Source of the DNA: Flavobacterium dauae | GTDB lineage: Bacteria; Bacteroidota; Bacteroidia; Flavobacteriales; Flavobacteriaceae | Length of the DNA stretch: 64,000 nucleotides | Direction: 5' to 3' | NCBI RefSeq assembly: GCF_004151275.2 | Contig: NZ_CP130821.1 | Span: 2,728,001 to 2,792,000 of the forward strand | In this document: positions 8,743-18,785 of the stretch, piece after piece | Layout of the letters: every line of letters begins with the position of its first letter | Numbering within the stretch: position 1 is the first letter of the stretch | Program-made: the position numbers and the translations under genes | The notes under the pieces: generated by a model | What the model was told of the DNA's origin: nothing | The model's input: the letters and a program-made list of their open reading frames with translations, nothing else | The model's database searches: none

Positions 8743-10965
8743 ATGCACGATGTTGCCGAAACTTCTCATCATTTATATCCGCTGATTTCCGATTTAGGCT
8801 TGATCTTAATGACCGCCGGGGTTGCTGTTTTAATCTTTAAAAAAATAAAGCAACCGTTGGTTTTAGGTTATTTAATTGCCGGATTTTTGGCTGGACCACA
8901 TTTTCCGTTGTTCCCTACTGTTCAGGAAATGGGTAACGTAGAAGTTTGGGCAGAAATAGGTGTGATTTTCTTACTTTTTAGTTTGGGACTCGAATTCAGT
9001 TTTAAAAAACTCGTTAAAGTAGGCGGATCGGCAAGTATTACAGCAGCGGTACAAATTGCACTGATGATTATTGCAGGTTTTACCACCGGAAAATTACTTG
9101 GCTGGAATTTTATCGACAGTATTTTTTTAGGTGCAATTCTCTCTATGTCGTCCACAACAATTATCCTTCGGGCATTTGATGAATTAGGCGTTAAAACCCA
9201 AAAATTTGCAGGTGTGGTTTTTGGTGCGTTAATTGTAGAAGATATCGTAGCTATTTTATTAATGGTTTTACTATCAACCATAGCCGTATCGCAACAGTTT
9301 TCGGGTGTTGAATTAATGGAATCGATCTTTAAGCTTGCCTTTTTCTTAATTTTATGGTTTTTGGCAGGTATCTTTTTTATTCCTACTTTATTAAAAAAAA
9401 CCAAAGGACTTCTTACCGAAGAAACTACGTTAATAGTATCGCTGGCATTGTGTTTAATGATGGTAATTCTGGCAACCGCAGCAGGTTTTTCGCCGGCATT
9501 GGGTGCTTTTATTATGGGGTCGATCATAGCCGAAACAACTAAAGCAGAACAGATTGAACATTTAATTAAACCGGTAAAAGATTTATTTGGAGCGGTATTT
9601 TTTGTATCGGTTGGTATGCTTATTAATTTAGAAACCTTGCAAGAGTACGCCTTTCCGGTAGTTATTATTACCATTGTAACCATTTTTGGCAAAACAATTG
9701 CTACAATGCTGGGAGCCGTAATTTCGGGGCAACCCTTAAAACAATCGGTTCAGGCAGGAATGAGTCTGGCACAAATCGGCGAGTTTTCATTTATCATTGC
9801 CACATTGGGTATGACATTGGGTGTTACAAGCGGTTTCCTCTATCCTATTGTGGTGGCAGTTTCGGCTATTACCACTTTTACCACGCCGTTTTTTATCAAA
9901 AATTCTTTAAAAGCATACAATCGATTAAAAATCATCCTTCCTAAAAAATGGGAAGATAAATTAGACAATTATTCGGTTGCCACACAAACCATTCATAAAA
10001 CAAACCACTGGAAAAAATATATCTCCGGCGTTGTATCGCACATAATCATTCATTCGGTCATTATTGCGGGTATTGTGTTTGTTAGTCTTTCTTATTTAAT
10101 TCGGTTGGCTAACGGACCTTTCACTTATTACACATACATTTTCTTAACGGTTTTGGCACTGCTGCCCTTTTTATATGCTTTGGCTTTACAACGTGTTGCA
10201 ATTACATCGTTAAACAAATTAAAAAGCGACAATAAAAACATTACGCCATTAATTTTAATTGCCTTGTTTAGAATTTTACTGAGCTTTGTCATTGTATTTA
10301 TTATGATAAACGAACTGATTAATCCATTAACAGGCATTATTGTTTTGTTGGTTTTAATTGCATTTGGTATATTGTTTCCAAAAAAAATCCAAGGTTGGTA
10401 TGGTAAAATACAGCAACAATTTATCGAAAATTTTAATGACCGGGAAAGATCCGAAGCCATTAGAAACAAAAGCGATTTAACACCTTGGGACGGACATATG
10501 ACTACCTTTGAAATTCCACAGGAATCGCTGATTGCAGGAAAAACCCTGAATGAATTAAAAGTGCGCGAAGAACTGGGTGTAAACATTGCCATTATTAAAC
10601 GAGGCGATTTAATCATCAATATTCCCGATAAAGACGAAAAAGTTTTTCCAAAGGATATTGTATATGTAATTGGAACCGACGAACAAGTGAAAGATTTTGA
10701 GTTGTTTGTTGATAAATCATTAGTAAGTTCGGTTGATTACAATACAGAAATTGTTTTAAAAGGCTTTGAACTGACCAATGAAGCTTTGAACGGAATATCG
10801 ATTCGCGAGAGTAAAATCCGCGAAAAAAGTAACAGCATTATTGCGGGAATTGAACGCAACGGCGAGCGTATTTTAAATCCGCAACCCACATTTACCTTAC
10901 AAAAAGGCGATATTTTATGGCTTGTGGGCGATAAAAAGAAAATCACGGCTTTCTTTACAAAATAA
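8743..10965 (+). CDS. CPA2-family monovalent cation:proton antiporter with RCK_C domains
   Basis: The 740-residue protein has about 12 N-terminal membrane segments of the Na+/H+ exchanger fold (GYLIAGFLAGP, LGAFIMGSIIAET), a second hydrophobic region around residues 430-550, and two soluble RCK_C (TrkA-C)-like modules at the C-terminus. It resembles KefB/KefC-type K+/H+ exchangers but lacks an obvious TrkA-N nucleotide-binding Rossmann motif, so gating may differ from E. coli KefC. A GNAT gene starts 3 nt downstream. Confidence 0.85.
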   Translation: MHDVAETSHHLYPLISDLGLILMTAGVAVLIFKKIKQPLVLGYLIAGFLAGPHFPLFPTVQEMGNVEVWAEIGVIFLLFSLGLEFSFKKLVKVGGSASITAAVQIALMIIAGFTTGKLLGWNFIDSIFLGAILSMSSTTIILRAFDELGVKTQKFAGVVFGALIVEDIVAILLMVLLSTIAVSQQFSGVELMESIFKLAFFLILWFLAGIFFIPTLLKKTKGLLTEETTLIVSLALCLMMVILATAAGFSPALGAFIMGSIIAETTKAEQIEHLIKPVKDLFGAVFFVSVGMLINLETLQEYAFPVVIITIVTIFGKTIATMLGAVISGQPLKQSVQAGMSLAQIGEFSFIIATLGMTLGVTSGFLYPIVVAVSAITTFTTPFFIKNSLKAYNRLKIILPKKWEDKLDNYSVATQTIHKTNHWKKYISGVVSHIIIHSVIIAGIVFVSLSYLIRLANGPFTYYTYIFLTVLALLPFLYALALQRVAITSLNKLKSDNKNITPLILIALFRILLSFVIVFIMINELINPLTGIIVLLVLIAFGILFPKKIQGWYGKIQQQFIENFNDRERSEAIRNKSDLTPWDGHMTTFEIPQESLIAGKTLNELKVREELGVNIAIIKRGDLIINIPDKDEKVFPKDIVYVIGTDEQVKDFELFVDKSLVSSVDYNTEIVLKGFELTNEALNGISIRESKIREKSNSIIAGIERNGERILNPQPTFTLQKGDILWLVGDKKKITAFFTK

Positions 10966-10968
10966 ATT

Positions 10969-11463
10969 ATGACGATAGAAATTGCAAAACCCGAACATTT
11001 AAAAAGTATTATGCAGGTTATTGACCATGCACGAAACATTATGCGCACCAACGGCAACCTTACCCAATGGATTAACGGATATCCGTCGGCAGAAGTTATT
11101 ATGAACGATATCAATCAAAATACAGGATATATTTGTTTGAACGATACCAAAATGGTAGGTTATTTTTCGTTTTTAAAAGGCGATAATCCGGAACCGACCT
11201 ACAACATCATCGACAATGGAAAATGGCTAAATAGCGAACCTTACGGCGTAATTCACAGACTGGCTTCAAACGGAAAAGCAAAAGGAGTTGCCAAAGCCTG
11301 TTTTGATTATTGTTTTACCCAGATTAACAACATTAAGGTTGATACCAACAACAATAACCTGCCTATGCAGAACTTTTTTAAAAAGTATGGTTTTACCTAT
11401 TGCGGCGTTATTTATGTTGCAGATGGAAGTCCTAGAGATGCTTTTCAGATGGTTTTAAAATAA
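10969..11463 (+). CDS. GNAT family N-acetyltransferase
   Basis: The 164-residue protein has a GNAT fold: a RLASNGKAKGVA acetyl-CoA-binding loop at about residues 100-111, and NNLPMQNFFKKYGF, the conserved C-terminal beta-bulge region. It starts 3 nt after the antiporter stop, so the two are co-transcribed. The acceptor substrate is unknown. Confidence 0.8.
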   Translation: MTIEIAKPEHLKSIMQVIDHARNIMRTNGNLTQWINGYPSAEVIMNDINQNTGYICLNDTKMVGYFSFLKGDNPEPTYNIIDNGKWLNSEPYGVIHRLASNGKAKGVAKACFDYCFTQINNIKVDTNNNNLPMQNFFKKYGFTYCGVIYVADGSPRDAFQMVLK

Positions 11464-11500
11464 AACAAAATGTATTATATTGAATTTAAGCAATTTAAAA

Positions 11501-11746
11501 TCAATAAATATTTTTATCAAACCCTATAATAATATCACCTAAATTATAATCTAAGTTTAAACTGTCTATAATAATGTAAGACAACGCTCCCTTCTTTTTC
11601 AATCTATTTGCAAATGTATATTGATGAAGAATTTCTTTTATAATTAAAATTTCTCTCTTTTTATCTTCTGCTTTTGTATTATCATATTCAAAATCTAATA
11701 GTTTTACCAAACCATTTTTCATTTCATCAAAAACATTTTCTTTCAT
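11501..11746 (-). CDS. Hypothetical 81-residue protein
   Basis: Small, charged, probably soluble protein with no motif I recognise. A 39-codon ORF ends 17 nt upstream. Both sit where the rest of a Bax inhibitor-1 gene would be expected, so this may be recently acquired DNA or chance coding. Confidence that it is a real gene is moderate. Confidence 0.4.
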   Translation of the reverse strand: MKENVFDEMKNGLVKLLDFEYDNTKAEDKKREILIIKEILHQYTFANRLKKKGALSYIIIDSLNLDYNLGDIIIGFDKNIY

Positions 11747-11763
11747 CTTATCGTTCTAAATTA

Positions 11764-11883
11764 TTAGTATTGCAATAAAACTCTACAAAGCAAACACAAT
11801 TGTTCTCTATTAGAGATAAATTCTGAACTCCATTCTTGTTTTTCACAAGGTTTAGGAACAGTTATTTTTAGTGAATTTTTCAT
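11764..11883 (-). CDS. Possible 39-residue cysteine-motif micro-ORF
   Basis: Translation starts MKNSLKITVPKPC and continues to a CLLC pair near the C-terminus. The layout (PKPC, then W about five residues on, then CxxC) recalls the N-terminus of flavobacterial proteins of the type IPxPCxExW...FCxxC, so this may be a remnant of one. It could be translated in tandem with the hypothetical gene downstream. No experimental or domain-level support. Confidence 0.3.
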   Translation of the reverse strand: MKNSLKITVPKPCEKQEWSSEFISNREQLCLLCRVLLQY

Positions 11884-11934
11884 ATTAAATGTTTTATATC
11901 TTTCAGATAATGAATATCATGTGCCGAGGCTAGA

Positions 11935-12234
11935 CTAATATCTAAACTCTGAAAAACAAGCAACTATGTATAAAAAGTAACCCAAGTATTGTTTTGATAA
12001 ACTTGTGTTATTGTACGCCATTTTTTGTGCAATATAAGTTCCGCCTAACAACACTAACCACAAATAACCTTGCGTTAAACTTAACATGAAACTTACTAAA
12101 GGTTCAATGCGTAAAAAAACAGCTTCTAAAACTACAAATGCTACCAAACCTAACGCCAAATTAAGATAGTTTTTTTTATAAAAAGTAGCTTGTTCTTGCT
12201 TGGTTGCCTGTGCGGCTAAGTGAAATGCTTCCAT
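11935..12234 (-). pseudogene. Truncated Bax inhibitor-1 (YccA-like) membrane protein
   Basis: The first ~90 of 99 residues match the start of flavobacterial Bax inhibitor-1 family proteins (QATFYKKNYLNLALGLVAF, EPLVSFMLSLTQG, SKQYLGYFLYIVA), which are usually about 230 residues with seven membrane segments. Here the frame stops after roughly three segments, and I see no remnant of the missing part downstream, so a deletion or replacement is more likely than a simple stop mutation. Probably non-functional. Confidence 0.65.
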
Positions 12235-12288
12235 AAAATTTTAGTTTAATTTTAAAGATAAAAAAAGATTTCTGTTTGAAGAGAAATC

Positions 12289-12879
12289 TTATTTAAAAAC
12301 TTTTTTGTTGAATAAAATTAAGAGACCTACACCTACCGAAATAGCTACATCGGCAACATTAAAAATAGCGTTGAAGAACGTAAAATAATTGCCGCCCCAA
12401 ATTGGTAACCAATCTGGCAGATATCCTTTCCAAATAGGAAAATAGAACATATCTACCACTTTGCCGTGAAACCAGCTTCCATAAGGTTGATCGCTGAATA
12501 GTGTTGCAATTTGATTATGACTGTCGTTAAAAATTACTCCGTAAAAAACAGAATCGATGATATTACCAACCGCACCTGCCAAAATCAACGCAATGGCAAC
12601 AATTAATATATTTGAACTTCGTTTTTTTACCGAATCATTCAACCAATATAAAATTCCGCCGACAGCAATGATTCTAAATGATGTCAACAACAGTTTACCA
12701 TAATCGCCCGGAAGCTCAACTCCCCAAGCCATTCCATCGTTTTCTATGAAATGAATTTGAAACCAGTTAAAAACATCAACTCCACCACCAATTGCATAGG
12801 TGGTTTTGATATATATCTTTGAAATTTGATCGACAATAATTACTACAATCGCTAAAAATAAAGCTTTGTTAAACGACAT
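12289..12879 (-). CDS. lspA: Lipoprotein signal peptidase (signal peptidase II)
   Basis: An aspartic protease of the inner membrane that removes lipoprotein signal peptides after lipidation. The start at ATG 12879 gives MSFNKALFLAIVV; the TTG three codons upstream is less likely. Four membrane segments are visible. Both catalytic Asp regions are present: GNIIDSV and FNVADVAISVG. It follows the dksA-like gene on the same strand, with a palindromic hairpin between them. Confidence 0.95.
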   Translation of the reverse strand: MSFNKALFLAIVVIIVDQISKIYIKTTYAIGGGVDVFNWFQIHFIENDGMAWGVELPGDYGKLLLTSFRIIAVGGILYWLNDSVKKRSSNILIVAIALILAGAVGNIIDSVFYGVIFNDSHNQIATLFSDQPYGSWFHGKVVDMFYFPIWKGYLPDWLPIWGGNYFTFFNAIFNVADVAISVGVGLLILFNKKVFK

Positions 12880-12921
12880 ACTATGCAAAAATTTTGCACA
12901 AATGTAAGTTATTTAAAACAA

Positions 12922-12947
12922 AAAACGCTCTTAATTAAGAGCGTTTT
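12922..12947. terminator. Hairpin between dksA-like gene and lspA
   Basis: Perfect palindrome AAAACGCTCTTAA/TTAAGAGCGTTTT just past the dksA-like stop codon. Likely a terminator or attenuator before lspA. Confidence 0.65.
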
Positions 12948-12952
12948 ATCAA

Positions 12953-13339
12953 TTATCGTTGTTGCAATTTGGCTTCCATACTCATTGTAGCATGCGGAAC
13001 CAATTTTAAACGTTCTTTTTCGATAAGCTTACCTGTTACACGGCAAATACCGTACGTTTTGTTTTCAATACGCACTAAAGCATTGCGCAAATCGCGGATA
13101 AATTTTTCCTGACGTATTGCCAATTGTGAGTTTGCTTCTTTTGAAAGCGTTTCACTACCTTCTTCAAACGCTTTGAATGTTGGCGATGTATCATCGGTTC
13201 CGTTATTCAAATCGTTCATATAAGCACTTTTAATCAATTCTAAATCGGCTTGTGCTTTTTCTATCTTCTTTAAGATTATTTCTTTGAATTCTGCTAATTC
13301 TGTGTCTGAATATCTTATTTGTAAACTCTCCTTTTCCAT
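12953..13339 (-). CDS. DksA/TraR-family protein with degenerate zinc finger
   Basis: The 128-residue protein has a helical N-terminal part and the DksA-type C-terminus (YGICRVTGKLI...VPHAT). Only one cysteine is present where classic DksA has four, the usual form in Bacteroidota, so zinc is probably not bound in the canonical way. The family acts at the RNA polymerase secondary channel in stringent-type control; the role here is inferred. It sits 11 nt downstream of ileS and upstream of lspA. Confidence 0.85.
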   Translation of the reverse strand: MEKESLQIRYSDTELAEFKEIILKKIEKAQADLELIKSAYMNDLNNGTDDTSPTFKAFEEGSETLSKEANSQLAIRQEKFIRDLRNALVRIENKTYGICRVTGKLIEKERLKLVPHATMSMEAKLQQR

Positions 13340-13350
13340 AACTAATCCTT

Positions 13351-16300
13351 TTATTTTGAAACATTAATCTTGGTTACTATATCATCAAACTCAATTTCTA
13401 TACCATTTTGCAAATCATCAACAAATTCAAGCAATTCGGTCAATGTTTCTGCTTTTATATAATCAATATTTGCTTTAACGGCTTGTTCAACTACTGCGTT
13501 TTGCAGCATTTTAATTTTTATTTTATCAGTTACTTCAAACCCCGAATCTTTACGGATATTCTGGATTCTGTTAACCAATTCTCGTGCAATTCCTTCTTTT
13601 TTCAATTCATCAGTCAGGGTAATGTCTAAAGCTACGGTAATTCCGTTTGCATTGGCAACCAACCACCCTTCAATGTCTTGTGAAGAAATTTCCACATCTT
13701 CATTTGTTAATTTAACACTATTTCCGGATACTTCCAAAGAAATTTCGTTGTTTTTCTCTATTTCACTGATTTGCTCTTGTGAGAAATTCTGAATTGCTTT
13801 TGCAATGTTACCCATTTCTTTTCCAAAACGCGGACCTAATGCCTTAAAATTCGGTTTGATCTGTTTTACTAAAACTCCCGAAGCATCGTCTAATAATTCC
13901 ACTTCTTTCACATTCACCTCAGCCTTGATTAAATCTGCAACTGCCTCGATTTCTGCTTTTTGTTTTTCATCTAAAACAGGAATCATTACTTTTTGTAGCG
14001 ACTGGCGTACTTTAATCATCTCTTTCTTACGCAATGATAACACTAAAGATGATACAATTTGCGCTTTTTCCATTTTACTTTCTAACGACTTATTAACAAT
14101 TTCGCTATTGTAAGTTGGAAAATCCGCCAAATGTACAGATTCAAATGATTCTTTTGCAGTTGTTTGTGTTAAATCTTTGTAAAGACGATCCATAAAAAAC
14201 GGTGCAATAGGTGCTGCTAACTTTGCAACCGTTACCAAACACGTATATAACGTTTGATATGCCGCAATTTTATCTTGTGCATATTCGCCTTTCCAGAATC
14301 TTCTTCTACACAAACGCACGTACCAGTTTGAAAGATTTTCTTGAACGAAATCTGAAATGGCACGAGCTGCTTTTGTTGGTTCGTAATCGGCATACGCTTC
14401 GTCAACAGTTTTTATCAAGGTGTTTAGTTCCGATAAAATCCAACGGTCAATTTCCGGGCGATCTTCCATAGGAACTTCATCTTCGCTGTAGGTAAACCCG
14501 TCGATATTTGCGTACAAGGCAAAGAACGAATAGGTGTTGTACAACGTTCCGAAGAATTTACGGCGAACCTCGGTAATTCCGTCTAAATCGAATTTTAAGT
14601 TGTCCCACGGATTGGCGTTTGAAATCATGTACCAGCGTGTTGCATCTGGTCCGTGTTCGGCTAAAGTTTCAAAAGGATCAACCGCATTTCCTAAACGCTT
14701 CGACATTTTTTGTCCGTTTTTATCCAGCACCAAACCATTCGATACAACATTTTTATAGGCTTTTTCGCCAAAAACCAAGGTTCCAATTGCGTGTAATGTG
14801 TAAAACCAACCACGAGTTTGATCGACACCTTCTGCAATAAAATCAGCCGGGAAGTTTTCGTGATTGTCGATATATTCTTTGTTTTCAAACGGATAATGCC
14901 ATTGCGCATACGGCATGGCACCAGAATCGAACCAAACATCAATTAAATCGGTTTCCCGTTTCATTGGTTTGCCCGACGGAGAAATCAACGTGATGCCATC
15001 AACTACATTTTTATGTAAGTCGATTTTATCATAGTTTTCCTCACTCATATCGTCCACCACAAAACCATCAAAAGGATTTTGAGTTTGAACGCCAGCTTTC
15101 ATTGCTTTTTCAACTTCGGTAACCAATTCTTCTACCGAACCAATCAAAATTTCTTCAGTTCCGTCTTCGGTTCTCCAGATTGGCAACGGAATTCCCCAAT
15201 AACGAGAACGTGATAAGTTCCAGTCATTTGCATTTTTCAACCAATTACCAAAACGACCTTCGCCGGTTGCTTTAGGTTTCCAGTTGATTTCTTCATTCAG
15301 TTCGAACATTTTATCTTTCACTTCGGTAACCTTGATAAACCAAGAATCCAAAGGATAATATAAGATCGGTTTATCGGTTCGCCAACAATGCGGATAACTG
15401 TGAACGTATTTTTCTACCTTAAAGGCTTTGTTTTCTTCTTTTAAACGGATGGCAATCTCCACATCGACCGATTTTTCAGGTGCTTCACCGTCATTGTAAT
15501 ATTCGTTCTTAACGTATTTACCAGCCATATCGCCCATTTGAGCAACGAAACGACCTTGTAAATCGACTAACGGAACCGGGTTTCCGTTTTCATCTAAAAC
15601 CAACATTGGCGGAACGCCAGCATCTTTTGCAACCTTGGCATCGTCTGCACCAAAAGTAGGTGCGGTGTGCACGATACCTGTACCATCTTCGGTTGTTACG
15701 AAATCGCCCGGAATTACCTGAAATGCTTTATCGGCATCTTCAAAAGGCAATGCGTAAGGCAACAATTGTTCGTAACGGATACCAACCAAATCAATTCCTT
15801 TAAATTCTTTTACAATGAAATAAGGAATTTTTTTATCGTTTTCGTTGTAATCTGCTAACTCCGTTTCGGTTTCAACAGCTACATATTTCCCAGCAAACTG
15901 TTTTGCAACTAATGGTTTCCCTAAAATTACATTGATAGGTTCATGCGTATATTGATTAAATGTTTTTACTAAAACATAATCGATCTTTGGACCAACAGTT
16001 AATGCCGTATTACTTGGCAATGTCCACGGTGTGGTTGTCCAAGCCATGATATCGATCGATCCAAAACCTTTTAAAAATTCTGGTAACGAATTTTCTATGG
16101 TTTTAAATTGTGCAACAATGGTGGTATCGGTAACATCGCGGTACGATCCCGGCTGATTTACCTCATGCGAAGATAAACCTGTTCCCGCTTTTGGCGAATA
16201 CGGCTGAATGGTGTAACCTTTGTACAGCAAATCTTTGTTGTAAATTTGCTTTAACAACCACCAAACGGTTTCCATATATTTGGGTTTGTAGGTAATGTAC

Positions 16301-16746
16301 GGATCGTTCATATCTACCCAATAACCCATTTTTTCTGTAAGATCGTTCCATAAATCGGTGTAGCGCATTACGGTACGTTTACACGCCTCGTTATACTCTT
16401 CTACCGATATTTTTGTTCCGATATCTTCTTTGGTAATACCCAGTTCTTTTTCGGTACCTAATTCAACAGGCAATCCGTGGGTGTCCCAACCAGCTTTACG
16501 CTTAACTTGAAACCCTTTTTGGGTTTTGTATCGACAGAAAATATCTTTAATAGCACGAGCCATCACATGGTGAATACCAGGTTTTCCGTTTGCAGAAGGC
16601 GGACCTTCAAAAAACACAAATGGTTGGTTACCTTCGCGAGAAGTAACCGATTTATCAAAGATAGACTGATCTTTCCAATACTGTAACATTTCGCTTGCTA
16701 CGGTTGGTAAATCTAATCCTTTATACTCTGTGAATTTAGTGCTCAT
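13351..16746 (-). CDS. ileS: Isoleucyl-tRNA synthetase
   Basis: Class I aminoacyl-tRNA synthetase charging tRNA-Ile, about 1131 residues from the chosen start at 16746 (MSTKFTEYKGLDL); an upstream in-frame start would add 19 residues with no family support. The HIGH-type motif is GKPGIHH, the KMSKS-type motif is KMSKR, and the editing domain and a C-terminal anticodon-binding region are present. The order ileS-dksA-like-lspA is common in Bacteroidota and is consistent with one transcript. Confidence 0.97.
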   Translation of the reverse strand: MSTKFTEYKGLDLPTVASEMLQYWKDQSIFDKSVTSREGNQPFVFFEGPPSANGKPGIHHVMARAIKDIFCRYKTQKGFQVKRKAGWDTHGLPVELGTEKELGITKEDIGTKISVEEYNEACKRTVMRYTDLWNDLTEKMGYWVDMNDPYITYKPKYMETVWWLLKQIYNKDLLYKGYTIQPYSPKAGTGLSSHEVNQPGSYRDVTDTTIVAQFKTIENSLPEFLKGFGSIDIMAWTTTPWTLPSNTALTVGPKIDYVLVKTFNQYTHEPINVILGKPLVAKQFAGKYVAVETETELADYNENDKKIPYFIVKEFKGIDLVGIRYEQLLPYALPFEDADKAFQVIPGDFVTTEDGTGIVHTAPTFGADDAKVAKDAGVPPMLVLDENGNPVPLVDLQGRFVAQMGDMAGKYVKNEYYNDGEAPEKSVDVEIAIRLKEENKAFKVEKYVHSYPHCWRTDKPILYYPLDSWFIKVTEVKDKMFELNEEINWKPKATGEGRFGNWLKNANDWNLSRSRYWGIPLPIWRTEDGTEEILIGSVEELVTEVEKAMKAGVQTQNPFDGFVVDDMSEENYDKIDLHKNVVDGITLISPSGKPMKRETDLIDVWFDSGAMPYAQWHYPFENKEYIDNHENFPADFIAEGVDQTRGWFYTLHAIGTLVFGEKAYKNVVSNGLVLDKNGQKMSKRLGNAVDPFETLAEHGPDATRWYMISNANPWDNLKFDLDGITEVRRKFFGTLYNTYSFFALYANIDGFTYSEDEVPMEDRPEIDRWILSELNTLIKTVDEAYADYEPTKAARAISDFVQENLSNWYVRLCRRRFWKGEYAQDKIAAYQTLYTCLVTVAKLAAPIAPFFMDRLYKDLTQTTAKESFESVHLADFPTYNSEIVNKSLESKMEKAQIVSSLVLSLRKKEMIKVRQSLQKVMIPVLDEKQKAEIEAVADLIKAEVNVKEVELLDDASGVLVKQIKPNFKALGPRFGKEMGNIAKAIQNFSQEQISEIEKNNEISLEVSGNSVKLTNEDVEISSQDIEGWLVANANGITVALDITLTDELKKEGIARELVNRIQNIRKDSGFEVTDKIKIKMLQNAVVEQAVKANIDYIKAETLTELLEFVDDLQNGIEIEFDDIVTKINVSK

Positions 16747-16832
16747 TGTACTGTTTTTTAATTCAATGTGCGAATTTACGGAATTTCGGTTAAATAGCAG
16801 CACTTAATTTAGTTACGATGTTTAGACAAAAA

Positions 16833-16865
16833 AACATTGTCAAAGTTTTGAACTTTGACAATGTT
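16833..16865 (-). terminator. Long-stem hairpin terminator
   Basis: 15-bp perfect stem AACATTGTCAAAGTT / AACTTTGACAATGTT with a 3-nt loop, just beyond the stop codon of the beta-barrel gene and upstream of ileS. Confidence 0.75.
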
Positions 16866-16900
16866 AGATGAAACAGCATTTTAATATTAAATCGGAATCG

Positions 16901-17632
16901 TTAAAACCTATACCCAAGGGCAACAGCTAATTTGGCATTTGCCCAAGGTCCTTTAACTTTAACATCAACTCCTTGTTCGTGAACATTATACGTAAAATCA
17001 ACTACGGGGAGTTCAAAATCACCGATTGCTTTGCGAACTTCGGCTTGTTCTTCGGTATTTAAATTTCGTTTCCCGCTTAATTCGCCCGACGCAAAACCAT
17101 AACTTGCCCCCACAAAAGTAACATCGAGGTACCATTGCGATGCCAATCGCCACTGTGCACCAAACGACAATCCGCCTGAAAAACCATCCACATTTCCGTT
17201 AATGGTTACATATTCTATTTGATTATTGTAAATATAATCTACCGGTATATCCATGGCAAATCGGTCATAACGTAGAAAAGGTGCAATATAAAAACCCTTC
17301 ATTCCTTCTTTACCTACATAAAAACGGACTTCGGGTGTAAACGAAAAAGCGCTCATTTTTACATCTTTTAAAATATCAATCGCACCTTTGTCTTTCACAA
17401 TATCTTTTACCGTTGCAAAAAACGGAATACTGCGTTTGGGCATAATGTTGATATTGGCAGCAATGCTGGTTTTTGGGGCGATTAATCGTTCGTATTGCAA
17501 CGAAATAGTCGATGATGTTAAACCAAGTACATTCCATTTCACCATATTTCTGTCATCGGAAAAATTGGTTGTCTCTTGCGAAAATCCCTTAAAATAAAGC
17601 AAACAAAAAAATAGGATGACTGTATTTTTCAT
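16901..17632 (-). CDS. Secreted beta-barrel protein, DUF3575-like
   Basis: The 243-residue protein has a signal peptide ending GFSQ, then alternating hydrophobic strands (MVKWNVLGLTSSTISLQYER, LSFGAQWRLASQWYLDVTF) and a terminal aromatic residue (GYRF), which suggests an outer-membrane barrel. The VKWN..(S)ISLQYER opening resembles DUF3575 proteins. Monocistronic, with its own terminator. Function unknown. Confidence 0.7.
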   Translation of the reverse strand: MKNTVILFFCLLYFKGFSQETTNFSDDRNMVKWNVLGLTSSTISLQYERLIAPKTSIAANINIMPKRSIPFFATVKDIVKDKGAIDILKDVKMSAFSFTPEVRFYVGKEGMKGFYIAPFLRYDRFAMDIPVDYIYNNQIEYVTINGNVDGFSGGLSFGAQWRLASQWYLDVTFVGASYGFASGELSGKRNLNTEEQAEVRKAIGDFELPVVDFTYNVHEQGVDVKVKGPWANAKLAVALGYRF

Positions 17633-17747
17633 AGCAGCTGAGTTTTTAAACTTTAACGTTTAATTTAGACAAAATATTTCGTTCTGTTCGTTAAATAATG
17701 AGATCACTTTTAGAAGAACAAAAAAACGAATCTTTAAGGATGCGTTT

Positions 17748-18785
17748 TTAGTTATTTTCTATAATCAGTTCGCCGCAAATGGGTGTTTGAAAGGCTTTTG
17801 AAAATTCTTCTGTAGATAAATTCTTTGGCAATAAAATCATTAGTTTTGTAATGGCGGCTTCGGTAGTAATGTCGTGCCCAGAGATGACACCTATTTGTTT
17901 TAAAGCACTTCCGGTTTCGTATTTGCCCATATCCACGCTGCCTCCCCAACATTGCGTTACGTTTACAATTTTTATGCCGCGGTCAATGGCTTTTTGCAGT
18001 GTATTAATAAACCAAAATTGCGTGGGTGCGTTACCTGCCCCAAAGGTTTCTAATACAATTCCTTTTAAATTGGGAATGTTTAAAATAGCTTCTAACACAT
18101 TTTGGGTAATGCCCGGAAAAATTTTAAGGATGAAAACGTTAGCTTCTAATTCTTTTTGAATGATTAATTGATTTGATTGGTAAAAATCATCTAACAAATG
18201 TTCGTTTATTTTTAAATGCACGCCACTTTCTGCCAAATGCGGCAAATTGGGCGATGTAAACGCATTGAAATGTTCGGCTGAAATTTTTGTAGTACGGTTG
18301 CCTCTATACAATTTATATTCAAAATACAAGCCTACTTCTTTAACTACCGGTTGGTTGTTTTCTTGTAATCCGGAAATTTGTATTGCTGTAATTAAATTTT
18401 CTTTAGCATCGGTTCGCAAATCGCCAATAGGCAACTGAGAACCTGTTAAGATAACAGGTTTTGAAAGATTCTTCAGCATAAAACTCAATGCCGATGCGGT
18501 GTACGACATAGTATCTGAACCGTGCAATACTACAAATCCGTCAAAATCATTGTAGTTTTTTTCGATAACTTCTGCAATGGTTATCCAATGTTCGGGATTC
18601 ATATCAGAAGAATCGATAGGGTCATCGAACGAATACGTATCAATGGTGCAATCTAATAACTGTAATTCGGGAATGCGTTCTAATAGCTGGTTAAAATTAA
18701 AGGCTTTTAAGGTACCGGTTGTAAAATCTTTAATCATACCAATGGTGCCGCCCGTATATATTAAAAGAATAGCCGGTTTATACAT
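17748..18785 (-). CDS. ansA: Type I L-asparaginase
   Basis: Cytoplasmic asparaginase converting L-asparagine to aspartate and ammonia. The nucleophilic threonine lies in YTGGTIGM (residues about 10-17) and the second catalytic Thr-Asp in VLHGSDTMSYTA. Length 345 fits type I enzymes, and no signal peptide is visible. The start overlaps the end of the acyltransferase gene by 8 nt, so it is translationally coupled as the third gene of a tatD-acyltransferase-ansA operon. Confidence 0.92.
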   Translation of the reverse strand: MYKPAILLIYTGGTIGMIKDFTTGTLKAFNFNQLLERIPELQLLDCTIDTYSFDDPIDSSDMNPEHWITIAEVIEKNYNDFDGFVVLHGSDTMSYTASALSFMLKNLSKPVILTGSQLPIGDLRTDAKENLITAIQISGLQENNQPVVKEVGLYFEYKLYRGNRTTKISAEHFNAFTSPNLPHLAESGVHLKINEHLLDDFYQSNQLIIQKELEANVFILKIFPGITQNVLEAILNIPNLKGIVLETFGAGNAPTQFWFINTLQKAIDRGIKIVNVTQCWGGSVDMGKYETGSALKQIGVISGHDITTEAAITKLMILLPKNLSTEEFSKAFQTPICGELIIENN

